A stretch of 64,000 nucleotides of DNA, taken from the NCBI GenBank assembly GCA_036417435.1, contig CM070903.1:1857001-1921000 (forward strand). Reading direction: 5' to 3'. The notes under the pieces were generated by a model that searched no databases, was not told the DNA's origin, and was given only the letters and a program-made list of their open reading frames with translations. Within the stretch, counting starts at the first letter, position 1. The number at the start of each line of letters is the position of its first letter. Positions 11,194 through 32,554 of the stretch are shown here, piece after piece. The position numbers and the translations under genes were made by a program. Source of the stretch: Inia geoffrensis (taxonomy: Eukaryota > Chordata > Mammalia > Artiodactyla > Iniidae).

Positions 11194-12264
11194 GTAAGCA
11201 GCGCTGGCTCTGCAGCCCCTCCAGGGCTTCCTGGCACAGCACTCATGGCGGAGGTGGCCTTACACCTGTGTGGCCCTCACAGGGCCATCTGCAGTCCTAT
11301 GTGGCAGCTCACCTGGCCTCACGACCAGCTTCTCAGGGAAGCAGATGAGCAGGAAATGTTCCAGGTGACCAAAGAGGAAAACGAGGCTCTGAAAAGCATA
11401 CAGCCGGGCAGCCAGTCTGTAAGGGGACCTGGACTAGAGGCGGCTCCCACCCCCCCCTCCAAGGCTCGGTCCTGTACAGGACAAGGAGCTAAAGGATGAG
11501 CAACAAAGGACTTGGTCTTAAGAAACTCAAGTGCGTTTGCTCAGAGTCACATTTTTCAGACAGCTGCCCATCTCAGCACACCCACAGAGGCTTGTGCGGA
11601 TTTTGTCCAATCCCAGCTGCCAACAGGTCCCTGGGAAACGTGTCAAACGCCACTCCTCCCACCCACGACCCCATCAGACTTCACGGGACAGAGCCGGCCG
11701 TGTGTAACCATTCCCATGCCCGGCTGCAGGGGGGATGCTGGCCTGACCCTCTCCTCCCCCCTCCCCCTGTCCCTCCCCCCAACCCAGCCCCACCACGCCC
11801 AGCTCCCCATCCCCCAGCCTAGGCCCTGGGAGAGTCCGGAAACCCTGGGCTGACAGTGACCTTACAAAGCCCCCCGTCCAACCTTCTCTGGGGTTCTTCT
11901 CCCCAGAATCATATCATCAGTTGCTTTCTTCACACGTCACCTAAAAGCAAATTTGGCCACGCTGTTTTATAGCTAAAATTCTTCATAAGCAATTAGCACA
12001 GGTGTGTTGAGAAAACTCTAAAAGTAAATGACTTCCAAGAAGAGAGAGAGAGTATCTGACCGCAGAGGCCTGAATATACGGCCACACAATGCGCACACCT
12101 GCAAACGTCACCTAGCACAGGACGCTGACAAGAATGTGAAGTTGTTGCCATAGAGGGGACGGAGCGGGGTGAACGTCCCACTCAAGACCACGGGTCAAGA
12201 CCACGGGGACGCACCAACACAGGGCTCTGCTGGCACTCCACCCTCCCCAGCCCCGAAGACTCAC

Positions 12265-12385
12265 CAGGAAACAGAGCCGCAAGCGGGCCTGGGCACACTG
12301 GCTGCGGCCCTATGTGCACCCCCCTCTGCACTTCTCTAAACCCCGCAGCTGCTCCCAGCGGCTCCGCTCCAGCATCCTTTGAAAT
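12265..12385 (-). other. TRPM2: Inferred non-coding first exon of TRPM2
   Basis: Inference: on the minus strand a near-consensus donor (TTCCTG|GTGAGTC, exon end 12265) lies about 120 bases downstream of a position some 30 bp past the TATA/MEF2-like box at 12411-12420. The CpG-rich block is on the upstream side, as expected for a TRPM2 promoter. The coding exon at 6183 has its own acceptor, so a 5' non-coding exon is needed. No transcript evidence is available. Confidence 0.4.
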
Positions 12386-12410
12386 ACTGGCTGTGAAAGC
12401 ACTTTCCAGA

Positions 12411-12420
12411 CTATAAATAG
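12411..12420. promoter_or_regulatory. TATA-like / MEF2-like box
   Basis: CTATAAATAG fits both the MEF2 consensus (YTAWWWWTAR) and a TATA box. Its complement, CTATTTATAG, also fits MEF2, so it could serve either strand. It borders the CpG-rich block. Confidence 0.5.
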
Positions 12421-12479
12421 CCACACGCGGGGTGAGGGGCAAAGGAAGTACCATCCACAGAACTGGGCCGGGAGGTCTT

Positions 12480-13260
12480 TGGCGGGGGGCAGGGGGGTGT
12501 CGGAGCAAGAGCCTGAGATGGCCAAGCCCCTGTTCTCCCCAATTAGGGACACGGCGCCCCCGGACAGACCGCGCCCAGCCCTGTCGCAGCGCCTGCGTCC
12601 CGTGCCGCAGCCCAGCGGACGTCCGCACCCGCGCTGCCTGGGTCCCTGCCTCCGTCCCCGCACGCCCGCCGCAGCCCCGCACCAGCACCCCAGCCCGGGC
12701 CCGCGCCCAGCCCTGTGCGCCCCGGCCCACTCAGACCCCAGAGCCTGCAGTCGCCCCCGAACCCCAGCCGCGCCCCAACTCCCGCCGCCTCGCCTGCACC
12801 CAGGCGGGTGCCTGGGTCCCTGCACCCCGCGGCGCACGCACCCCAGCCTGTGCTCCGCTTGTGCCTGCCCGACCGGCGCCCCTGGACCCCTGCGCATCCT
12901 CCCCGCGAGCGGCTCCTTCGCCGCACCCCGGTGTCCTCCACCCCGGCCGGCGCGCCTACCTGCTCGGGGAGGCCCGCGCCCCCGCGTCACTCGCGCCGCT
13001 GCGCAGGACTGCAGCCCTGGCCCCGCGGGGCCGCCCGCATCTCGGGCCCCGCAGCGCGCTCTGCGTCACGGCTCCGGAGAGCGCAGCCCGCCCCGTCCCG
13101 CGCCCGAGGCCAGAGCCAAAGAGGAGAGAAGAGCCGCAGGAGCGGGGTCTCCCAGACGCCCGAGCTGGGGGGTCAGCCTCCCCAGACCCCCTCCCGAGAG
13201 GCTGGACGCACGTGTAAACCCGGAGGCAGCGATTCTGGCCAAGTCCAAAGAGCACCGGGA
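12480..13260. promoter_or_regulatory. CpG-rich block, probable TRPM2 promoter
   Basis: About 780 bp of very GC- and CpG-rich DNA between TRPM2 and CFAP410. Long open frames in several frames here come from base composition: their Pro/Arg/Ala-rich translations match no family I know. Confidence 0.55.
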
Positions 13261-13299
13261 GGGAGGGGGCGCGCAGGGCTTGGTGGGGATTGTGTCAGC

Positions 13300-16200
13300 C
13301 GGAGCTGGAGACCCAGGGGGCCCCGGCACCGGGTGAACCACTTTCCCTGCCGGCCTATCCCTGCCGTCACCTGTCTTCCTGGGGGCCCCAAAGCCAGGCG
13401 ACCCTTCCGGGGAAGGCAGGAACCGAGGGAACCGGAAAGATGCAACCGCACAGTATCCACCCTGCCACGTGCTGGCCCCTGGGCCCTCAGTTGCCTGATT
13501 TCCACCCTGGCTGCCCTGCCCCGCTCAGTCTTCCTGGCTGGAGGGCAGAGGGGACTGTATTCTGAAAGACTGATCCCAACTTTCCCTAAAGGTCCAAACT
13601 CCCCGGCCACAAGTCTCTTACCCAACAGAGGCCCTCTGCCCTCTCCCTCCCAGCTGCCACCCCACAAGGCCCCACGGCCACTCCCGGGCCCTTGCTCAGG
13701 GTCCAGGGAAGTGAACAGGCTCCTGTGCCTCTCTGATCCCGGGGCCCGGGGTTTGCCTGCTGACCCTCATTTCCTCCCCTGGGCATGCTGACCTAGTGTC
13801 CAGACTCCTGCCCGGAGAACCCTCCTCTGGAAGGCCCTTCACCCCTACCCGCCCCTGCCTCTCCACAAAGCAGCCAGCCGGCAGTGCCACGGGTCCACCG
13901 GCCAAAGGCTGGCCCCTGTCTCACTCTCCGGTCATCAGGAGGTTTCTAAGCAGCTTGGGGAACGTGTCGGAACCCATCAGAGCCCCTTGTATGGCACTTG
14001 ATCGTTTTTTCCAGACACTTTAAAGGCAGCTGGAGCCACTCCTCCAAGGTGGTTGGCACCATGGAGTTAAAGAACAGCAACAGTGGGTGTTACCCAATGG
14101 TTCTGGCCTGCAGGACTGCACGCTGCAGGGGGCACAGCCTTCCAGACATCACTGCTGCATCCTCAGAGCCCACAAGCAGCAAGCGCTCAGTGAGTGGCCG
14201 CTACAGGACTTATCCTGCTGCTAGGATGGCCACAACCCCAGAAAGGCATCTCAGACCCTAGTTAACAGGCAAAGGTAGAGGAGACCCACCCGCGTCTGCA
14301 GCTGCTTGTCAGCAGCTGTGCCCAGACTCTCACCCAGGGCTCCTTCCTTGATGCCCTCTGGCCCAAGAGCCGCCATGACTAAAAGCACACTGAGGGGAAG
14401 TTAATATTTCATGAGACAGAAGCAACTTCAGGACCGTCCGATGGACAGGTGCAGACGGGCTGGCTTTCGTTTCCAGGTACCCCAGGGCCTCTGTGGGAAC
14501 ATCGCTTAAGGTGAAGTATCTCGTGAGCCAGGCTTCTGACGAAACATATGTGCCCACATTGTTCCCTGTGGGGCTCTTTCCCTTCTAGAGAGCAGCATGT
14601 TTCACAAGAAGGCCCTGTTTCACCCGCCAGACGCTGCTGCAAGAGCAATTATGAAATGTCGTTTCCATAAAAATAAAAAGCAGGAACCGCAAAGTACAAG
14701 AGCAGCAAGTACTGATCTTGACCGAGGGTTGTTTCAAGTTCAGATACAGAAAATGAAGCACAGAAGACTGTGTTGCGGCGCAGACATCGTGCCCGAGCTG
14801 TAAAGCCCCTCGGTCTGGCAGCGAGAGAAAAACCACAATCACTGAAAGGACAGTGATCTAAGCGATTAGCATGGCGAGCCCTGGTCATGGATAATCCACA
14901 GGAGCAAAGAGAGGCCAGGCTGCAGGCTCCTTGGAGAAGAGCAGAGGAAGGCGGGGAGGGTCTGAGGGCTGGGAGCCAGCACAGCCAGAGCCTAGAGCAG
15001 CTGCTGCAGACTCTTTCCGTACGGGGGCCGGATGGTTAATGGCTCAGGTTTTGCAGGCGATGGTCTCGGTTTGAACTACTCAACTCTGCCCTCGCAGCGA
15101 GAGAGCAGCCAATGGCAACACATAAGCGGATGGGTCTGGCTGTGTGCCAATAAAACTTTATTTACAAGAACAGGCAGTGGCTGGGCCTGGCCTGTTGGCT
15201 GGGGGTTGCTGACCCTGGTCTAGAGAGAGGACGGAGAGAAGTGGGCTTCATGCTGGGGGACAACCTTGTTTTTCCTTCATCACTTCATTTCTGAAGTCAA
15301 AGGGTGAACTGCATTCCAGAAACGTCTAATCCAAAGGGACTGCCCATGGAAGTAAGTGGGCACGGTGGTGCTGCCCAGGAGGGTAGAGACCGTGGACACC
15401 CTCGTGGCCGTGTGCCCGCCCTGAAAGCTCTACCAGGTGGCCCATTCATTCTGCAGCGACAAGGATGAGAACGGAGATGGAAATGACCCGGACAGTCAGG
15501 ACACAGAATAAAATGAATAAACACAGGCCTCACTTCTCTTCCACAAGTCCATTCTGTGGTTTGCGGCCGAGTCTGTCCGTCTGGACTGCTGTCTGCAGCG
15601 GCCGGCATCACCGTCGGTGGATGAGGGCAGAGAGGCTTGATCGCTCAGCTGGTCCCGCCACACCCCCAGCTCCTGTCCGCTTGCCAAGCACCACACTAAG
15701 CTCCCACGTCCACTGGCAGTCCTCATGACCCCGTGTGGAGGGAAACCTTCTCACCCCCAGTGGGTGGGGAGAGAGCGGTGACTCGGGGACCTGCCAGGGC
15801 TGGCATCCGAAGGCCCCTGCAGACCCTGCATGCACGTTGGTCAGCCAGCCTCACCATGGGCAGACCCTGTCTAGGGACTGGGGCTCCAGGGAAAAGAGGA
15901 GCCCAGACCCGCAGTCCAGGGAAAGAATGACATAAACCACCTCAGGGTGTGGAAAACATTGAGGAGTTCAGCGCGACAGGAGCTGGAGGTCACAGGGTCA
16001 GTGTCAGGCAAGCTGGGACGGCCTTCCTCAGCAGGGTGCATTGAGGAAGTGATCCACTTTCTAAGGAAGTGTGATGGATCGAACCAGAACAATCCTATGA
16101 AAGCCATTTGGACCCAGGGAAGAGTAGGTGCAAAGGCCCCGAGGTGAACTCAAGTCGTGTGTTTGAGGACCACCAGGAAGGCCATGGTGGCCATGGAGAG

Positions 16201-17874
16201 CGCCAGGGGAGTGGGGCACGAGATGAGGGGAGGGGCCGGGGCCAGATCACCCAGGGTCTTCGTGTCTCTGATGTGGGTCCCCTGATCTGACAAGATGTTG
16301 TGGGACCCTGTGCTGGTGGATCAAACCACAGCAAGCCTTCAGACCACGGTGCTTGCTGCCTGAGGCCCTGCAGACGGGAAAGCCGAGGCCAGCCCCAGAA
16401 CGTGTCCATCCTGCCCGAGTGCGTCACCGTCCCGTCTCTCCGAGGGATGGTACCGTGTGCAGCCTCCGTCTGGGCCACCATGGCCTTGCCCTGTCTGACT
16501 CACCAGCCATCACTGGGCTGGCTGAGGACAGAGGCTGATGGCCATCAACTGGCCGAGGCGTTGCCCTCCCTGGCCATCCAGCACCTCGTCCGTGGGCGGT
16601 GCCCGGTGACCTCACTGCTGGGTATGAAGATCTCTGCACCACGGCCCACCCCCAGTGTCTCTGCCAGACCTCCCGGTCCCCGATTCTCCCGTCTCTCTCC
16701 TTTCGGTCCCACCACCACCCAGAGGGTCAGGCCATTCCTGCCCACCTGTGAGTCCACGCATGACCCAAAGTCAGTGCCTTTCCCCACCCCAGAGCAGAGG
16801 AACAGGCGCTCCACGTGGTGGGTCTGCACAACCGGGGCTTTGCTCACCTACAGGTCTCACTGGTGTGCCAAGGCTGCAAGGCCGTTTCCTTGGGTTGTTC
16901 CTACAGCTGGTAACTGTGAGACGTGAGGGATGTCGCCCCTGGACCAAGATGAGGCTTGCTCACTGGTGTCTGGAAAAGCGGTGGATCCAGAGCTCCCTGA
17001 TCCCTCCTGGTACCGCATGAACCCACAGCGTGGGCCGTGAGCATCCACTGAGCCCTTCGCGTCGCTCCCATGGAACTCGGGTCGGGTCGCTGATGCAAAC
17101 GTGCCAGCGCTGCGAGGAATAAACCGTCCTTTGTCTCTGACTCAGGAGCCGCAGTCTCCTGCCGGCACCCGCGAAAGAGTAACAGGCTGACTTACCAGCC
17201 TGCAAGTGAGATCAAACCAAAGGCCAGGCTGACACCCTGCTCGAAGCTCTGCCTGTTGCAGGCATCGGCCTTCAGTCTTTCAGGGCCACCCGAGGGTGAC
17301 ATCCTGCAGCTCCCTGCAGTTTCCAGCCCCACACTGAGCCGGCCATCCCTCACCAGCTGATCAGAGGAGCCCCCCGGGGGGCCACAGGCACTGGGACAAC
17401 GGTGGAGGTGGCATGGCGGTCTGGGCCACCTGTGCTCCAGCTAGCTGTGCCCTCTGCCCCACGCCCCTCGCACCCGGTTCCACTCACTCAAGATTGTTTC
17501 TGGGCCCATCCACCATATGGTAGGACCCAGGGATGGATGAGGGGGCTCAGGGCAAGAACTGACTGGTAGACCCCTCACAACACGGTGTGTCCCAGCAAAA
17601 TACAGCACACAGGATGAAATACAGAAAACGCAGCAGTTGTTAAACTACTGTGGGGTTGCTTTTCTTTTCTTAGAATTCTCTGTGTTGTCTCTACAATAAA
17701 AATGGTGGGCTTGGATGGGATGGGAGATCCTATGGCAAAGTTCCACTCTCCCCCACTGAACTGCAACCCCTGGTCTTGCCAGGGGTCCCTCGTACATGCA
17801 GGTCCTTTACCACTCTCCAGGGCCCTGGGCTTCGGATGTGGCTGTGACACCCTGGGAAAGCAACCCCTGACCCC
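13300..17874. other. Intergenic region between TRPM2 and CFAP410
   Basis: Apart from a hAT-type fragment near 15.0-15.2 kb I recognise no gene or clear repeat. The sequence is moderately GC-rich with scattered CpG. Confidence 0.6.
15012..15218 (+). mobile_element. hAT-Charlie-group DNA transposon fragment (MER1 group)
   Basis: It carries the recognisable series 'actactcaactctgccctcg', 'ggctgtgtgccaataaaact', 'ttatttacaagaacaggcag' and ends near 'gttgctgaccctgg', the terminal sequence of this non-autonomous hAT family. Confidence 0.7.
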
Positions 17875-18460
17875 TGTGAAAGAAAAAATTATTCTGACAC
17901 TTGTTAAAAGAGTAAGGAACACTTTATTCAAGATTATTGCAATTAGAGGAGAGAGATTGTGCTCAACTCCAAGTTCAACAAGGAAAAGGGGGATTTACAG
18001 CCAAGGAGCAGTGAAGGGCCAGTGGATGGAAAGTTACTAAGAGACTTCAAGGGCAGGGGATCTTGCAAACTACAGGCCAAGAAGATTAGCTACCACTTGT
18101 GAGGGAGGAATGAGGCGCTTAATCAGATAATGAGGGCGATCAGAGATCAAGGGTGGGGGTGACGTAGCAGGATCTTTGCTGAGATTGGGCTGGGCAGGCC
18201 AAAGACTGGACCAGGGCCTAAGGGAAAGAGGTCCCAGAGAAGGCTGAGCTTGGTCTTGTCAATTCTAACGGGTCTGAGATCCCGGGTACCCGTCTTAACG
18301 TACTTTGCAGGCCAAGTAACCTTTGGTTTCTAAAATGTTTAAGTACTTGCGAGGTCTCTGTTAGGGGTGGCCCGTACCTTTGGCACCTGCCGCCTTTCCT
18401 TAAATGCTGAGAGGGATTGGATCAACGCAGCCCTGGGACTGTCCTGGAGTTCCCTCAACA
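17875..18460 (-). mobile_element. Solo LTR upstream of CFAP410
   Basis: Read on the minus strand it runs TGTTGAGGGAACTCC... to ...TTTCTTTCACA over about 586 bp, with an AATAAA signal (complement at 17923-17928) close to the 3' end, as in an LTR. It ends only about 330 bp before the CFAP410 NRF1 site. Family unknown. Confidence 0.6.
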
Positions 18461-18507
18461 CTTTAAATCTTTCTAATTCAGGGCAGTTACGAGACCATCA
18501 CTTCTAA

Positions 18508-29171
<10,664 letters not shown>

Positions 29172-30400
29172 CTGTCAGCCGGGACCCCGAGCTGAAGTCC
29201 GGCGTCTTCCCGAGCACCTGGGAGGGTGGGGGTCACAGCCGCGGCCTCTGTTCTGCCCCAGGCTGAGCCTCGGCGCACGGGGCTGCGTCCTTAGGAAGCC
29301 TCGCCCACCCGGGAAAGCCAAGCTTTCGCTGGGGATGGGCACCACGCCAGGGCAGGAGGGGCTGGCTGGGCAGGCCTGCCCCTGTGCCCTCTGCTGTGAG
29401 GGGCCGTAGCCAGATGCCCTTCTGTATGGCAGGGCCACCTCGACCTGCCTCTTCCTGAAGGTGGGCTTTGCAGCCGTCCTCCCTAATAAATATTTTTCCG
29501 AAGTCTGACCTGGAAGCAGATGTTTCCTGAATGACAGGCACAGCATTGACATTCTTGTTAAAGGTAAGGGCAGTCGCTCGCGCATGTTTTCTCAGCCTGA
29601 CCCTGTCATGGGATGGATTTCTGTCGACCATAGGAGACTTCCAGAACGGTGGCAACCTTAGGGGTGGGCTGCCTGCCGCCTCAGGGGTGTTTTGTCTGCA
29701 GGGCTTTGTGTCCCTTCTTGAGAGCCCCGCACGACACAGAGGGTCTGTGCTGCCCGAGTGAGAAGACCTGGACAACAGGCCTGCCGCTTCTGTCTGGGGA
29801 CCTGAAGCAGCCGTGTGGGAAGGGACAGCCTTCTGGAAACGGCGTCTTATGTTCTCTTCCTTTGGGAAGAGTTGCAGGCCTTGCTGCGGTGACCAGGATG
29901 CGGGCGGTGACTCCACAGCCCTGGAGTCCTTCCTGGTGCCCCCAGTGCAAGGGGAGGAGGGTGCCCTCCGAGTCGTTAGGGGAGGTCCCTTCTTGCTGAG
30001 CTTGAAATGACAGGGACTGGTGTCCTGTTGGGACAGGAACATCCACGTCCCTGCGGGAGCCGAGGGTGTGTCAGGTTGCATGAGGGCTGCACAGACCCAA
30101 GGGGGACTGACCACAGCGTGTGCAAGACACCAGCCCGAAAGATCACCGGCTCTGGGAAGATGAAGCCGCCCTCGTGGTGCAACCGCCTCACACTGGCCTC
30201 GTGGGGGGCCCCGGGGAAGGCAGTGGTTCACCTTGGGGCCCCCTGTAGTTCTCAGGGCAGGGGGTGAGGTCTGGCTGCGGGAAGCGAGGACTCGCCACGC
30301 GGGGCCGTCTAGGATGGGTGGCTGCGGCCTGTGCATGTGCCTTCTCTCGTGTTACGGGATGTTGGATGTCCTCAATAAAGCCCCGTCCCGGTTACAACAA
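29172..30400 (+). terminator. CFAP410: CFAP410 3' UTR with two poly(A) signals
   Basis: AATAAA at 29485-29490 is the proximal signal. A second AATAAA at 30374-30379 is followed about 20 bases later by a GT-rich stretch (gctgcgtgtgctcatgtt), a well-formed distal site. Which is used cannot be told from sequence. Confidence 0.75.
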
Positions 30401-32000
30401 GCTGCGTGTGCTCATGTTACATTAACACCCTCCCTCTCCCCACCCGCGAGGCACGGCACACACCCACTTCCCCTGCCCCACGATCTGGTTCGCCTAAGTC
30501 GGGGACACTCGACTCAGACCCCGGTCGGGGTGAGCTGCCCGCCTCAGCCCCTTGACTCTTCAGTTCCCCCCACATCCCACCTTCGCCGCCCCCTAGTCAG
30601 AGCCTCCTGTCAGCTCACCGGCTCCCACTCCCGGCCACCTGCTCCCTCGGTGCCCATCTGAAGCCCTCAAGCTGGACCGAGGACGAAGCGCATCCACCCC
30701 TGGCCTGGATCCCAGGCCGCCGGTCTTTATGGACACGTCATAGTCCCAGCTCTGAACTTCGCCCCAGGTAACCCTGAAGGTGGGGTTTCGGAGCAAAGCA
30801 GGTGCTGGCGTTACGGCCTGTGTGTTTGTCCTGTTGGCCCCCGTTTAAGGAGGAGAGGGCTGAGACCCAAGAGGACACATTGCTCGTCTGAAACGCTGGT
30901 CAGTGCAGCCAGAGGTGGGCCAGACGCACTGTGTGCTCCCCACGGAGCTGCTGCCCAGGAACGAGGGCGTTCACTCTGCATCTCGGACCCCACCACTGGG
31001 TCACCTGCGCCAGCAGCCCCTGTGCTGCATGCAGCGTCCAACACTCGTGGCAGGACAGGCTGAGATCTGGGTCCTGACTTGATGTGGGGCGCTGGGCCAG
31101 GCTGCAGCGCAGCCAGAGCCAGGAGGTGGCCGGTGTCCCCTGCGCCAGAGCCTCCCTTGTGGAGGCGATACCCCGTCTCCCGGCCGCCGGGTGGGTAGGG
31201 ACCCCGAGCGCCCCCCAGTTTGCCGAGCTGCAGACCCTCCTCCCTCAGCCCGCTCCCCCCACCCCCGCAGCGGGTCAGGAGGTGAGCTCCGAGTTCTGGG
31301 GAGGACACAGCGGCGGCACCCTCTGATCGTGCTGACTGGGGGCAAGTTTCAGCAGGAGTGGGAGTGGAAAGGAGCCTTCCAGGGCCCACTTACCCACCCT
31401 GTCCCCGAGTCCAGGGCTGCCCTGTTTGCAGGAGGACACTGGGGCTTCCCTCTGATGGTCATATTCTCCGGGAAGCGTTTGTGGGGCCTCTGGGATGCTT
31501 GTGGGCTCCCTTGTGGGATGCTCAGGGGGCCGCCGTCAAATTAGACAAGAAACAAGGGGTCCTGGCTGCCAGCATCCCCTGAGGACAGTGGTTCTCCAGG
31601 GCGCTGTGAATGGACACGGGCTCCGGTGTCTTCCCGGGGAGCCTGCGGTCCTGAGAGGCCCTGCCAGGGCATGGGAACACCTGGGGACGCCAAGCGGGAT
31701 GCCACCGTGGCGAGCACCGGATCTTCTCGGGCCGAGGAAGAGCGCTGGCCCGGCTAGGAGTGGATGCGTACGGTGGCCTGGCTGAGTGAGGCCAGCAGCA
31801 CCGCCAGTATGAGCTGTGCCTGCCCTGCGCTCCTGCGGCCGCTCAGCCAGCCAGGACGGTGTGGGCACGCAGGACCCCGAGCTTGGTCTGCGTCCTGCTG
31901 TCGCCGACCTGAGCCTCTTCATCCCTGTTCAACGCAGGGCCTGGTCCCTGGGGAGTCGGCGTCTTTCTGCTCTTGCAGGGCTGTCACTTTTTGCTATTTC

Positions 32001-32216
32001 TTTTTTTTTTTTTTTTTTTTTTTGTGGTACGCGGGCCTCTCACCGTGGTGGCCTCTCCCACTGTGGAGCACAGGCTCCGGACGCGCAGGCTCAGCGGCCA
32101 CGGCGCACGGGCCCAGCCGCTCCGTGGCATGTGGGATCGTCCCGAACCGGGGCACGAACCCGCGTCCCCTGCATCGGCAGGCCGACTCTCAACCGCTGCG
32201 CCACCGGGGAAGCCCC
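32001..32216 (-). mobile_element. CHR SINE with intact target-site duplication
   Basis: Reversed copy, T-run at 32001-32023. The 14-bp duplication tttttgctatttct flanks it at 31988-32001 and 32220-32233 without mismatch, which marks a comparatively recent insertion. Confidence 0.93.
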
Positions 32217-32496
32217 GCTTTTTTGCTATTTCTACGTAAAGGGCAAAGCTGCCCGTCACAGCCTCACATGAGGGAGGTGGGTGGCCACAGCTCGCCTGAG
32301 GAGCCCGACACGTGCCCTGCCCCCTCTGCAGGGACTGGTGGGCAGGGCAGTGTTGGAAGAGACAAACCTATGAACCTTAGCCAGGCCAGGGGTGTGGCAT
32401 CTCCGTAACCCCTTCCTCAGGACGACGACGACAAGTAAGCAAGCCGGTAAGGCGTCACTGTACCGTCCCCACGTGCCCAATGGGCGGGACTGCTGA

Positions 32497-32554
32497 CAGG
32501 TGAGCACCTCAACAGGTGAGCACCCCGACAGGTGAGCAGCCCTGACAGGTGAGC
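32497..32554 (+). repeat. Four tandem units each containing CAGGTGAGC
   Basis: CAGGTGAGC occurs at 32497, 32513, 32529 and 32546 (16-17 bp period). Each is a perfect 5' splice-site consensus. Confidence 0.9.

Larger units (their letters stand above)
6427..12264 (-). other. Probable TRPM2 intron 1 (5' region), rich in retroelements
   Basis: If the inferred first exon at 12265-12385 is right, this 5.8-kb stretch is intron 1. It contains an LTR-like block (6571-6983), a tRNA-Glu-headed SINE (6989-7110), an older CHR-family SINE (7455-7616), an ERV1-like LTR (8094-8605) and a MaLR internal region with its 3' LTR (8890-11193) interrupted by another LTR. About 11.2-12.26 kb shows nothing recognisable. 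Confidence 0.6.

Noticed and set aside
12479..13791. Overlapping open frames of 285 and 358 codons in the CpG-rich block
   Set aside because: Pro/Arg/Ala-rich translations in several frames on both strands are what stop-poor GC-rich DNA gives. There is no family match, codon bias or splice logic.
32411..32440. Acceptor-like CTTCCTCAG followed by GACGACGACGACAAG, the codons of an enterokinase site (DDDDK), and a TAA
   Set aside because: It resembles a cloning tag, but the surrounding DNA is ordinary intergenic sequence with no vector sequence; a short GAC run by chance is the simplest reading.
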